A stretch of 41,754 nt of DNA from Entamoeba histolytica HM-1:IMSS (GCF_000208925.1 NW_001914935.1:7653-49406); one strand, 5' to 3'; shown: positions 20,301 to 30,678, counted from the first letter of the stretch. Notes: generated from the letters alone by a model not told the origin. A program made the numbers and translations.

Positions 20301-21069
20301 GAAAACAGAAACTGGGTTAGCAAAAATTGTATCAACACTAAATAATTTAAAAGAATTACATCTAAGAAATTGTTCAATTCCTGCAACTGTTTTAAAAGAA
20401 GTAATTGAAAATTTAAAATCATCAGAAGTTATTCTTGACTTACAAGGAATGCAATTTGATGATGAAGGAATTAATTCATTAGCTGAATCAATAAAAATAA
20501 ATAAAAATATTATCTCCTTTGATATTAGTCAAACAAATGTTAAAGATAAAGGACTTAGCAAAATTCTTGATGCATTAGTTGAAAACACTGTTGTTGAAAC
20601 ATTAAATATTAGTAAAACAATTAATGGAGATGATACAGAGGGATTAATGGCAGCATTATTAAAATATTTAAAAAAGGCAACTTCATTAAAAAATTTAATC
20701 TTAGAAGGAGGAAATAAAACTGACCAACAACTAGGACTAAACATGATTCCAGTATTAAATTCATTAGTTAAGAATGAGCATATAGTTTCATTAGATATAC
20801 AATCACAAGGAATGGGAAATAAAGGTGCATTTGCATTAGCAAATCTTCTTAAAATTACAAAAACATTACAAACATTAAAATGGGATCAAAATGAAATTGG
20901 TATTTTTGGGTTAAGAGCTGTTGTAGATTCAATGAGAGTAAATACATCTGTTAAAGAATTACAATTACCTATTTTAGATTGTCGTGCATTAAGAGTACAA
21001 GGAAAATTTAATGATGGTAATAAAATTATTGGTGAATTGGTTAAGTCTGTTCAAAAGAAAGGGTTATAA
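17374..21069 (+). CDS. RasGAP protein with N-terminal tandem repeats, PH-like and leucine-rich repeat regions
   Basis: 1231 residues, one exon. The N-terminus has four copies of a unit starting KKPTLAELIAMQKAGTLPK (near residues 39, 89, 129 and 183); the first three continue QYT-x-KEKIAAGTD. A RasGAP domain follows at about 255-530. The arginine finger is R322 in SLFRENTSATR, and the signature FIMLRYINPAIFSP is at 433-446, so GAP activity on Ras or Rap is expected. Residues about 600-690 look PH-like (KIDGILIVTLHHIVILDQ). From about 780 to the end there are leucine-rich repeats of the ribonuclease-inhibitor type (LTSLKLEGAKMG, LMELNLSNLD, LKELHLRNCS, VETLNISKT). PH plus LRR in that order resembles CARMIL proteins. 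The protein probably acts at the plasma membrane or cortex, linking Ras signalling to actin. Confidence 0.88.
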   Translation: MSESISLSNSYESTVSSSNETKVDNVVDEVQKTQPVQQKKPTLAELIAMQKAGTLPKQYTQKEKIAAGTDMSNGSVKTQQVETTPTTTDKKPTLAELIAMQKAGTLPKQYTEKEKIAAGTDLSNGNPPAKKPTLAELIAMQKAGNLPKQYTQKEKIAAGTDMSNGSVKTQQVETTPTQTTTDKKPTLAELLAMQKAGTLPNEFQKQKAPVEEVVKRESFIHREISAIEEEVSKYGDGREAQIKEENLYYSERELTVLQNMFEFFMKKAPNILSTMFSNRDKAEELADAVLNLTYSKRLALDFVSQMLKEEFETHTDSHSLFRENTSATRVAKSFLAKVGRKYLLDIYKPFVQEIIHSDISFEIDDHRETDKEKLETNKQNLFEACRKLFDLVIDSFDLLPPGVKLLARIFNEYAAQFFGELSDDSRNSLTGSFIMLRYINPAIFSPEKYGIVDDPKEISMSGRRNLILLSKVLQNLSNGVKFIQEKEPFMLPLNVILDEYLDKFKRYFRRIVNVAKNFPFVLVVEETAITDMKPIALIHKELCERADEIIGTSSSEISEEFCKYMVSLGKYSDKTHSFGEFKEEIQIKLKEFLIKNKHEAVYISSFSCEINGNKIDGILIVTLHHIVILDQSFNVVKEIHVFDIQNVTSANKMGMSFQLKDGTSLVGETVHPDQIIIAMLRSFKSSFADGVYGFVVDVPSHRSAAFKNVFSLQTFNTCGGFSGIYNAFCTYKKVPINESVQAFIEGTKEGLEGAKELNCLMFNTTDPNNKNDAMSPTEFQPVLSALRTNKYFTKLNIESTSLVGCEEELKKVLEDNETLECIRLNDVGIKEWDTILCAYIEKNKSHNIKEIDLGNNKLESKALASLAKIIVKYQINKINLNHCISNDKSISSFFEGFQECLEKKIHLPLTSLKLEGAKMGSESLDFMTNQFAKIFPNLMELNLSNLDVKNSGEVVNVLKGLNFLVQVDLSGISIGKKTETGLAKIVSTLNNLKELHLRNCSIPATVLKEVIENLKSSEVILDLQGMQFDDEGINSLAESIKINKNIISFDISQTNVKDKGLSKILDALVENTVVETLNISKTINGDDTEGLMAALLKYLKKATSLKNLILEGGNKTDQQLGLNMIPVLNSLVKNEHIVSLDIQSQGMGNKGAFALANLLKITKTLQTLKWDQNEIGIFGLRAVVDSMRVNTSVKELQLPILDCRALRVQGKFNDGNKIIGELVKSVQKKGL
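17488..17965 (+). repeat. Imperfect coding tandem repeat (four units)
   Basis: Units begin near 17488, 17641, 17761 and 17920 with AAACCAACATTAGCAGAA or a near copy. Spacing is about 153, 120 and 159 bases. Units 1 and 3 share the longest stretch, including codons for KEKIAAGTDMSNGSVKTQ; unit 4 is shortened. The near-identical DNA, not only protein, suggests recent duplication and possible length variation between isolates. Confidence 0.85.
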
Positions 21070-21248
21070 TTTTTGAATATTTTTTGGTATATTTAATTTT
21101 TTCTTTAGTTGTTTCTTTCTTTGAAATTAAATGTTTTATAACTTACTAACACCCTCTTTTAATTTTTTATTTAATGTAAACCAGATAAACCAACTAGACA
21201 AAAACTATTCAATATAAGACTTTGAGTACCTCCATCTGCTTGTTATTT

Positions 21249-21598
21249 TTATGGAGGTGAACATGCCATATCATCTTTTTGTCTTAACATATGCATTAAC
21301 ACATCTTCTCCTAATGAACTGTTCTATAAAAATAAGTAATTTGTAATTTCAATTCTCAAAAAAAATATGTAATTTTCTTTAAACAAACATCACGTGGAAT
21401 TTCTTGTGGTTTTGTTATACTTATTGGTTTTTCACATTCATCTTCTTCAACCATTTCACTCGTATGATCCATTTTATTATTTTCTTTAGGCATTTCAATA
21501 TTTATTTTTTCAAAATATGTTGTTTTAATATCTTGATAACATTCTTTAGTTGAGTCTGTGAGATATTCCCCTTCATAAATCTGTTTTGATTTGTTCAT
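21249..21598 (-). CDS. Small two-exon gene of unknown function, or 3' exons of the upstream coiled-coil gene
   Basis: An intron runs from 21388 to 21324 (GTTTGT to TAG, 65 bases, phase 0). It joins an exon ending PQEIPRD to a last exon 21323-21249 coding NSSLGEDVLMHMLRQK and ending SPP before TAA. If the ATG at 21598 is the start, the product has 94 residues (MNKSKQIYEGEYLTDS...). The same frame is open farther upstream to 21679 without an ATG. An alternative splice from within the coiled-coil gene (21706-21651, GTTTGA to AAG, phases compatible) would make this the C-terminus of a 414-residue protein. The sequence is polar and acidic, with no recognised domain. The intron is well supported; the start is not. 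Confidence 0.5.
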
Positions 21599-21675
21599 TT
21601 TTTGAGTGGTGCAATTATGAATTTCAAATTCTTTATCTGTTTTAGAAATTCTTAAAATCAAAAAACACAAAAGAG

Positions 21676-22614
21676 TCAATGATATGTTTTAGTAATTGAG
21701 TCAAACAATGCTTTAACATATTTATTCCACTCTTTAATTCCAATGTGATGATTATACAATTCTTGCATTATTTCATCTTCATTTTTATTAACTTTTACAC
21801 CATACATATTTTCATACATTTGAAGTAATGTTATAACATAATCTTTTTGAGCATTTGAATCTTCTAATAATACCCATTTATAATCTTCTTGTTCAGCTTT
21901 CTCAATTTCCAATGTTTCAACTTGGATTTTGTCATTTTCTATTTGATATTTAAGCCGTTCTATTGTTTCTTTTAATTCTTTTACCTTTTCTTCTGAACGT
22001 TGTTTTATTAACTTGTCTTCTTTCATTGCTTCTATTTGACTTTTGATGATGTTTTTCTGTGCATTAAGTTCCTTTATTTCTTTCTCTTTCTTTTCTCCTT
22101 CTTGTTCCAACTCTTCTTTCCGTCGTTTTCTTTCCTTCACTTCCTCTTTTATTTCTTTAATTTCTTTTTCCATCATTTGATTTCTTGTTGAAATCTTTTC
22201 ATTCTCTTTTTTTATTTTCTCATACATTGTCTTAGTTTCTCTTATTTTCTCAATAAGATATTCCTCTGTGTTTGTCAGTATTTTAATTCTTTCCATCCTT
22301 TCTTTTTCTTGTTCTTCATTTTCTCTCTTCATTCTTTCTATCATTTCATTTTCTTGGTAAATCTTTTTCTTTACTTCATGTTGTGCTTGTAAAATAAATT
22401 GTTCCATTTCTTCTTCACTGTTAGTTTCAAGCACCTTGAGTATTTCTTCTACCTTTTTCATTAATTCTTCATTGTCTCTTTCAGTTTTATGTTTCCTCTC
22501 TTCATCTTCTGTGTATTGTTTTTCCATCCTTTCAATCTCATCGTCTAATTGTTTACTTTCATTCCTTAGTTTTTGTATTTCTTTTTCTTTTACTGCTATG
22601 ACGCTGTCTTCCAT
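21676..22614 (-). CDS. Coiled-coil protein, 312 residues in the unspliced model
   Basis: ATG at 22614 (MEDSVIAVKEKEIQKLRNES). Residues about 5-240 are an almost continuous charged heptad-like coiled coil rich in E and K. The C-terminal 70 residues are less repetitive and may be globular (DYVITLLQMYENMYGVKVNK, then HHIGIKEWNKYVKALFDSI). A coiled coil followed by a small globular end is common in kinetochore and tethering proteins, but no family signature is visible. If the alternative splice near 21706 is used, the last 10 residues are replaced and the protein continues into the downstream exons. There is no signal peptide or membrane span. Confidence 0.7.
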   Translation of the reverse strand: MEDSVIAVKEKEIQKLRNESKQLDDEIERMEKQYTEDEERKHKTERDNEELMKKVEEILKVLETNSEEEMEQFILQAQHEVKKKIYQENEMIERMKRENEEQEKERMERIKILTNTEEYLIEKIRETKTMYEKIKKENEKISTRNQMMEKEIKEIKEEVKERKRRKEELEQEGEKKEKEIKELNAQKNIIKSQIEAMKEDKLIKQRSEEKVKELKETIERLKYQIENDKIQVETLEIEKAEQEDYKWVLLEDSNAQKDYVITLLQMYENMYGVKVNKNEDEIMQELYNHHIGIKEWNKYVKALFDSITKTYH

Positions 22615-25600
22615 TTCTATTTCGACTTTTCAGATTTTCTTTATTCCAAAAAATCTCTTATTCTTAGTATAACTAACTCTTGTTTTTATTCGTGTGACAA
22701 TTCTTTGTCTTCTTTCTTCTTCTCATGAACTTTAATTCCCTTCCTTTGTTTTTGTGATGCACATTTCTTTATTATGTTCAGTTCCATTCCATCTCTTGTT
22801 CAAACTTATTCAATGACTATTCACAACTTTGTTATGAGTCAACCTGTTCCAAAATCTCTTATAAAACAATATATACTTTTGAAAATAAATTTATAACAAA
22901 AAACATTATTGATAAATCTTTTACTCCGAACAAATTGTTGTGGATTAAGATGGTTTTTGTCTTAATCTACCATTGAGATTTGTTGAGACACAAATGAAAA
23001 TGAAGTACTATCTTTAATTTTCATAGTTAAAAAACATTTAATAAATAACAAAATGTACATAAATTATTTTTTATTTTTTATTAATTCATATAAACACAAA
23101 AATAAGTCAAACTGTTCTATTTTTAGATAAAGGATGAAAAATGAACATTGTTTTGATTTGATACTTGAATTATGTTTGTTGTTGTGTTACTAATAAAATA
23201 TTTGCTCATTAAAATAGATAACAAAAGAAAAGAAATTATTTCAAGTACTCTTCGTATTGTTAGTGTTTGCTTTAATTACTATGACTTAAATTGAATAATA
23301 CTAGAATTTATATTTAGTTAGTATTAGCATAAGTTAAAAAAGTTTAAAACTGAAATTAATATATCAATTAGTTACTATAATTAATATTTAAGATTTTCTT
23401 CTAAACTCCTTTCTTAACAATAAAATAAAAACAATTTATAGTGAAATAAAATGATTTGTAATGGACTTTAAAATAATTAATAATACTAGATATTGGTATT
23501 ATTTCTTTATAATAGCTGTTGTTTAAAACCAAATTTAATTGTTTAAGCAATTCCGATTTTATTGTAATTTTTAATTCATTTTTGTAGAAAAAGAATAAGA
23601 TAAAAATATTTTATAAATTATTTTTTTTTCATATAGCAGATAATTCTAAACAATAAACAGTAAATAAATAACAATAACAATATAAATGATGATAACTTGA
23701 TTATAATAATATTTTTGATAATATAAAGAATAGAAAAATTAATGAAAGATAGTAAAATTAAAATAAAATGATTCCGAGTTGTTGTTAGTATTATAAATTA
23801 TTGAAAATACAACATAAATATTGTAATATGATACATATTTAAAAAAAGAAATAACATAATAAACCAAATGGTATTTAATTTTTAGTTAAGTCTGAGAAAA
23901 AAATAAAAAGAATAGTCTTTTTATGAAAAACAATAAAAAATATAATATTTTGATTGTTTTTATTCATCTAATTATTTAAAACAAAATAATGTTGTTTGAT
24001 AATATTTAATAATGTATTTATCTTTTCATTGTTTTAAGAAGGTGTTTTATTCAAATTGTTGTTTATTTCATTCTTTTATATTATTTGAGTATTGTTATAT
24101 TTTGTTGTGAATTTATATCTTCAAAATTGAAATTATTCTTAATATATATGATCTCTCATTTGTTTTGTATTGTTTTATTGTTTATTTCTTTTTGGTTATG
24201 TGTTACATCAACGTTTATTTCTTTTTATATTCTTTTTATATTATTTCTTATTCTCTGTTTGTAATTCTATTTTGATTTATCAATATTAATTAGATATTGT
24301 TATTAATTGACTCTTTAATATATTTCTTTTTATTCGTATTATTCTTATTCTTTTATTCGTATTATTTGTTTAATTAATGTATATCAATTATTATATATTA
24401 ACTATTTTATTTCTGTATTTTCTATATTTTCACCATTTCCTTGTCTATATCATTTTTTATTAAAATCATTACCTATTTCATTTAGTTTACTATTAATAGA
24501 AGTGTTAATAATATCTTTCTTTTCTTATTGTAAATAATTTCAATTTATCTGTGCTTCATTATTTTTATTATCTATTATTTCTTTGGTTATTTTCTTACTT
24601 TCTTTTCATTCATTTTCTCTGCACCATATAATCTATTTCTTTTCTTATTTTATTAATTTCATTTCATATCTTCTATCTTTTCTTCAATTCTATCTTCATA
24701 TTTTATATTTATCTAATTCTTTTATCTCTTACTGCTTGTTTATTATTTTATCAATCCATTTATTTTCATTTATAATTATTAACATTCTTTCTCAATTTCA
24801 GTAAATTATTCTTTTGTTATTATCAATTCTTATCACACCCTCTTATTATTATAATTATTTTTATTGTTGTATTCTATTTATTGACTTTCTTCTATATTTC
24901 AATGATGATATATCATTTTAATCATCAATAATATTAAATTTCTTTGTACCATTGTTAAATATTGAACTTATCATTCTTTCAATATTGTTATTCTTCCATT
25001 TTGATAATTGTTCAATTATATTTTTTTGTAGTTGTTATAATTGTTTTGTTTGTACATAATAATTTCCTCTTAATTATTAAACAATGCATTTAAACCCATT
25101 AATGTATCATTCAATTAATGTAAAATTAAATGAATTATCACTACTTCAAACTTTAATTCTCAAATTTTCATTCTATCATTATGTTTAATAAATAAAACAA
25201 ATAAAAAGTCAATTTATGAATAAGAAATAAAGAACTAACAAATTTTGGTTAAAAATAAAAAATTTTCTTTCATTTTAATATTTTTTTTCAATTAGTCAAA
25301 GTTAATTTCCTTATTATTGAAGAAGTAATTTGAGAATATATAAAGAGTTAAAATTTAAAAAAAAATGAATCATAATATTTCATATGAATTTAATTTTTAT
25401 TTTATTTTCATTCAAAACGAAAGAAGCAATAATCAATTAAAAATAATCAATAATTGAAGCGTTAATAAAATTGGTATTTATTCAATATTTAATGGATATT
25501 ATCCACAACATACTTTATTAAAATAATTAATTTCTTTATTTGTTACTTGTATTTTCTTCTTGTTTTGTGAGTAAATCATTTTATTTTGTTTTATTTCTTT

Positions 25601-26002
25601 TATTGTCTTTTCTTTCTTCTTTATTCTTTCTGTTTATTTAATCTTTTTATCTTCTTCTTTCATTGTTTATTTTAATTTTAATGAATTTCTTCTTTCTTTA
25701 TTTCTTATTTTATGATGAATGAATATTTCATTATCATTATATTATTATATTTAATTTCATTTATTATTTATAACATCATTTATATCTTTTTCTTTTGTTA
25801 TTTTTCCTTCATATTATCTTATTTCATTCTTTATATTATTATTTATTATATTTCTTATTAAAATACATCATCATAACCAAATAATAACTGACAATTCATT
25901 ATTTGATTTAGTAATAATGTTTGTGTGTTGGTTCTGATGTTCATTTTCAAGTCTTACAAAAAAAATAATAAAAAACTAAAAGAATAACAAGAAAGAAAGG
26001 AA
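22615..26002. other. Gene-free region of about 3.4 kb with strand-asymmetric base composition
   Basis: No supported gene was seen on either strand. The left part (about 22900-24000) is mixed A/T with many A runs. From about 24000 to 25080 the plus strand is T-rich with scattered C and few G. About 25200-25480 is A-rich, and 25540-25860 is again T/C-rich with TTCTTTC-type runs. A short direct repeat TTTTATTCGTATTATT occurs twice near 24328 and 24352. No LINE, SINE, tRNA array or satellite was recognised. Small open frames here are low-complexity and unconvincing. Confidence 0.55.
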
Positions 26003-26651
26003 TTAGAAACGACTTTTAACATAAAGTAATCTTTTGCAGATTGGACTATAAGATAAGACATCATTTATTTATTTCAATAAGAATATCAAGAAAACAATAA
26101 ACAAACCATTTATGATGAGCATCTTTCAAACCATCAAGACAACAAGGAATGCAAGAAAAACATAATAATCCAAAACAGCATAAAACACAACATAATATAA
26201 AAACTAAAGAACCTGACTCATAAGTAACTTCAGTTGTGATTAATTTATTACAATGTGGACAAAACATTTGAGAAGGATAGAATGTAATTTGTGGTGGTTG
26301 TTGAGGTTGGATTGTAGTAACTGGTTGTTGTACAACAACCCCACCTTGATTTGGTGGTACTTGATATGATAATGGTTGTTGGTATGACTCAGTCATTCCA
26401 GGTGGTGGTTGATTATACTGGACTACAGGAACTTGTTGTGGACCAAGGTAACTTGGTTGTTGGATATGAGGATCAGGAATAACTGGTGCAGATGGTTGGT
26501 TGACTAAGTTTGGTTGATACTCTAATCCATTTGGTTGTGCAGATGGTTGGTATATTGGTACTTGGGGTTGTTGGGGTGTTGAGTCATTTAAAAGTGGTTG
26601 AACCTCATTAGTTGGTTGTGGTGGTTGATATATTGGAATATCTCCGTTCAT
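26003..26651 (-). CDS. LITAF-domain membrane protein with proline/glutamine-rich N-terminus, two exons
   Basis: The coding sequence is complement(join(26003..26045, 26107..26651)), 195 residues. The 61-base intron (26046-26106) runs GTTTGT to TAG in phase 2. Residues 1-120 are rich in P, Q and Y with repeated YQPP/QQP-type motifs, like adaptor-binding tails. The LITAF domain follows: C131-P-H-C134, a hydrophobic cysteine-rich stretch (LVFILCCVLCCFGLLCFSC), then H180-K-C182-P-I-C185. The intron falls inside the codon for Cys182; without splicing the last two zinc ligands are lost. LITAF proteins are monotopic membrane proteins on late endosomes and lysosomes, with the zinc site flanking an in-plane hydrophobic helix. 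The Entamoeba role is unknown; endosomal sorting is inferred from the family. Confidence 0.9.
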
Positions 26652-26859
26652 TTAAGACTAAATGACTTAATCACAGATGAAGCAAAAGTCTAGTAAATTT
26701 TCTATAAAATCTTTGCTTTTTTCCTGAAATAATAACATTTTTAAAAATAATCTTTTTTTATTTTTCTTAATAAACTTGTTATATTCTTCACATTAAAAAA
26801 TTTAATAACAAAACATAATATCCTTGTTATAGAAAACAAGGAAATAAGAAATAGATTAA

Positions 26860-27336
26860 TTAATCAGCATATTTCTTCTTAAGTTCTTCAATTTCTTCTG
26901 GTGTATAATCATTCTCTTCATTAAGATATTCTCGCATTTGTTCAACTGTTTTCCCAATTAAATTCTTTGCAATTGTCTTGGCGGTTGCTTCAACAAGCAT
27001 ATCAATATTCATGAATGTTGCAGCTTTCAACATTTCAAATAACATATCCTTTTCTAAGTCATCACAGAATTTAACATCCCATGGATGAAGATCAGCATTC
27101 TTGTCTCTATCTCCAATTACAAAGTCTGGATACATCAATGGATGTTCGTTGTGGAATAATAACCATTGAATGACTTTTTCTAATACTGCTCCTTCAACTT
27201 TTAAAATAGGAACTGGTTCATCAGCATTTTCTCTATCTTTCATGAGTGATTCTACAAGTCCTGATTGTTTTGCTGCTTCTTCAGAAATAGTAAAATCTTT
27301 TCCATCTGATGATCTTAAGATTACGTTTTGTGCCAT
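26860..27336 (-). CDS. SKP1: SKP1, copy B (inverted duplicate)
   Basis: 158 residues, identical to copy A at 15427-15903, in opposite orientation about 11 kb away. Reading both strands, the coding DNA differs at one silent site (27250, giving GAA where copy A has GAG). About 26 bases before the ATG are also shared; beyond that and after the stop the sequences diverge. The function is as for copy A. The tight boundary around the coding sequence suggests gene conversion or a short recent duplication. The flanking promoters differ, so the copies may be expressed differently. Confidence 0.93.
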   Translation of the reverse strand: MAQNVILRSSDGKDFTISEEAAKQSGLVESLMKDRENADEPVPILKVEGAVLEKVIQWLLFHNEHPLMYPDFVIGDRDKNADLHPWDVKFCDDLEKDMLFEMLKAATFMNIDMLVEATAKTIAKNLIGKTVEQMREYLNEENDYTPEEIEELKKKYAD

Positions 27337-27613
27337 GTCTTTCTTTTTTTTAAGTTCTTCTTTTTATTTTTTTACCCCCTTTTTATTTCTCCAGATAAGA
27401 TTTAAAAAATGAAAAGAGAGAGTAAATTGACTTTATTATTAATTCTAGTTATATAGTGTTAGCTCAAAGAAAAAGTTTAGTGTGAGACATGATTTTAGTT
27501 TAAAATACATGACACAATTAGGAAGGGTTAGAAAAAAGCGATAAAGAATTTCGAGGAAGAACAAATGAACTGAAAAGCAAGAAAAGAGAACTATAAAAGT
27601 AAAGGTGAAGAAT

Positions 27614-30321
27614 ATGAATGAACAAGCTTCATTTAAAGTGACTGATCCATTTCAAATAGTTTTATTAGAGAATGAACCAATTCTAGATGAAATCGAGGAA
27701 GAATTAACAATAGAAAAAGGGATAATTAAATATGAAGAAAAAGAAAGAATAATAACAAGTAAAGACGGGAGAATAATAAAACATTGTCAAAATGTATTAA
27801 ATCAAATAACACAAAAATATAATTATTATATATTTAAAGTAAAAATAAAACCACAATTTAATGAAGAATTAGTAAATATTCATTTAAATTCATTAACCAG
27901 AAGTATAGGAATATACAAAGAATTAAAATTTAACAAATTAGATTTACCAGTAGAAAATGAGATATATGAATATGTTGTATATAGTTTGTATTAAATAGTT
28001 TTGTTTCTTTAGTTTATTAATTGTTATTAGCAAATCCTCAAACTAATAAAAATGAAATTGAATTATTCATAAAAACACTTATTAAAATTAACGTATTTAA
28101 TGCATATTATGATTTAGTTGAATTACCTGAATTATTCAAATCTAATTTTATTGAAATTTGTAATATCCTTAAAACAAACTCTTTAACTTCAATTCCTTTT
28201 AAACTTGATATTAACTCCTCTCCTCAAATTTTTGGATTTGAACATTGTTTTAAACAATTAATTCAATTTATTGAAAATATTCAAAAAAGTCAATTTACTA
28301 CTTTAAAAATTAAAGTTAAAAACCATTTGACTTTCTTTCATAAAGCATTTTATGAAGAAAAATTTACTACTTTAACCACTCAAGCAAACTGGGATATTAT
28401 TAAACTTCAATATAAAATTTTGTTTAAAGAAGTTAAACCAGGTTTATTTGACTGTTTCGTTAAAGCTCCTAATAATGTTATTAAAATTGTTATTTCTCAA
28501 ATTACTGAATTTTTTAATAATATCGTTTTAATTCCTGTTATTAATAACGTTAAAAAATCTGATGAAAAAGATTTACTTCTCTTCTCAAGAACTCATGACA
28601 CTCCTTATAATTCACTTTATTTCATTAGTCATGGAAAAGTGAATCAAATGATTGCTGTTATTAATCTGTGTAAAGATTTTCATTCAGTTAATATGATGAC
28701 TTATAAAGAGGAATTAACTAATTTTATTTTCGAAAAATATATCACTTCATTACCTCAAAACGAAGACTTGGAATTCGAAGAATTAGATATTCCAGAATTA
28801 GTTAAGTCTCCAACCAATATAATAAGTCAATCAAAAAATATCACAAGTCTTATCGACGAAAATTTAAACCAAAGAACTAATGATTCTACAAATCAATCTG
28901 GAGATTGTACTTTTGAAATTGAGAATAATCTTGAATCTCAACCACAAAATGAAATAATAAATATTCCAAATGAAAGGTATTCTCTCTCATTCCAACAAGA
29001 TAATTCTATTTATCAAGAACATTATGATGAAAATACTGAGTCTAATTATTATGAAGATAATTATTTCGATCAAACAAGTTACAATGAACAACTCAATCAA
29101 GAAACCTTTTCTCATGATAATCAACAATGTGAACCTCCTCCTCTTCCACCAAAACCAAAAAGACTTCAAAAAGAAGAACATCCCATACAAGAAAGTACCA
29201 ATGTTAATAGTCTTCAAGAAAAAGAAACTCAAGAGTCTTTTTATACCTTAGAAACAAATGAAAAAATAACTGATCAAACACACATTATTTCACAAGAAGA
29301 ACTACAATCAATAACTTTATCTAGTCCTTGTGTTGAGGATAAACAAACTTATTATAATGTACCATCAGACTCATGTGAAAAACAAAATGAAATCAATCAA
29401 CAACATCTATGTGACCAAATACCTCAACAAGAAGACTCTGAACCTTATAAAGAATATACTGTTTCACAAATACCTGAAGAAAAATATCAGGAAGAATTAA
29501 TAGAAAGAAGTCAAGATAATGATCCAATTAGTGAGCACGTCAACCAAAGTAAAGTTGAGAATAATACTGATAAAATAAACCAAGAACAAGTTACTATTTC
29601 TGTTTTAGGAGATGAGTTACAAGAGATAGAAAATAATACAAATAATGTAACTAATGAACAACAACGTTATGACCATTTTATTGAACAAGAAAATGAAGAT
29701 GAAATTCAGATAGTTAGACAAGTTTCAAGAAGACCAACCAGATCATCTAAAAACAGAAAACCAGCAACAAAAAAATTATTTGAACAACTGAAAGAAATGA
29801 AAATAGAAGCAATAAAAGAAGAATTAAAAGATAATGAAGAATTAAAAGAAGAATTAAAAGATAGTGAAGTTAAAGACACAACACAAGAAGAAAGTAATAA
29901 AAAAGAAATAAGTTCACTTGAGTCTAATCAAATTGATAGTAAATTAGCAGAAGAAGAGAACCAAAATAATAAAGAACCAAAGAGTACTGATCAACAAAAC
30001 GAATGTCAAGTTGAAGAAAAAACTATAAAAACATCTAATGACCAATTAACAAAAAACCAAATTGATAAGAAACACTCAAATGTTAATCAAATGTTATTAG
30101 AAGATTTACAAAAGACATTACATACTACAAAAAAAGAAAATAAACCTTCTATTAATTCTACAAATTGTACAAATGAAAATACTACAAACCAATCTTTTCT
30201 TCCAATACTTCAAATTAAACTTAAAAAAACTTCTCCTATAGAAAAACAAGAATTACCAATTCAAGAAGAAGAAACAGAATTTCAAAAAATAATGAAAAAA
30301 CGAAGAGAACAAAGTAATTAA
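27614..30321 (+). CDS. Unknown 886-residue protein with proline-rich motif and acidic/basic tail, two exons
   Basis: The coding sequence is join(27614..27983, 28031..30321). The 47-base intron (27984-28030) runs GTTTGT to TAG, and phase 1 on both sides restores one frame. The ATG at 27614 (MNEQASFKVTDP) is preferred over the GTG at 27605. Residues 1-380 look globular and mainly helical, with no family I recognise. From about 390 the sequence is disordered and rich in Q, E, N and S. PPPLPPKP at 492-499 is a candidate SH3 ligand. A basic patch (SRRPTRSSKNRKPATKK) is followed by E/K-rich segments (EELKDNEELKEELKD). The N-terminal region could be a helical membrane-binding or GTPase-linked domain, but this is a guess. 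It is divergent from SKP1 copy B. Confidence 0.72.
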
Positions 30322-30678
30322 TAAATATATTTAAATACTTTTTTCTATTTTGTTTAAACACTCAATGAAACTTATAAGTTATATTAAATCTTGTTATTTT
30401 TATAAAAATAACAAAAAGGTTATAACTTCATTACTCTTTGACATTTGACTATGAAAGATTCATATGCATCTTTCTCTTAACAAACATCAAATATATTTTT
30501 ATTTCTTTTTTTTTCTTTTTAAATAGTTATTTTTTCTAGTTTTATTTATTAATTATTATAGTTTTAAGGGTTGTTGTTTTAAACAACACAAGAAAAAAAT
30601 CGAAATAGTTATGGAAATATAATATAAGATATTATAATAAATTATAATAATAATTTAATAAACAGTGAAAACAAAAGA
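30322..30678. other. Intergenic with a perfect palindrome
   Basis: A/T-rich, between two plus-strand genes. Apart from the palindrome at 30391-30414 and a small inverted repeat (GTTGTTT/AAACAAC, near 30573), nothing gene-like was seen. The promoter of the expansin-like gene must lie here. Confidence 0.5.
30391..30414. repeat. 24-base perfect palindrome
   Basis: Both arms (TTGTTATTTTTA and its complement) pair without mismatch, so it could form a hairpin or cruciform. It lies about 70 bases after the stop of the 886-residue protein gene, so a 3' processing or termination role is possible. In such A/T-rich DNA, chance cannot be ruled out. Confidence 0.6.

Noticed and set aside
24583..24804. 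73-residue hydrophobic open frame
   Set aside because: Low-complexity F/L/I/S/Y product of T-rich DNA, with no start context or domain.
22900..26000. Possible tRNA array or CRISPR-like repeats
   Set aside because: No cloverleaf-like arms, no T-loop motif and no regular spaced repeats were found by eye.
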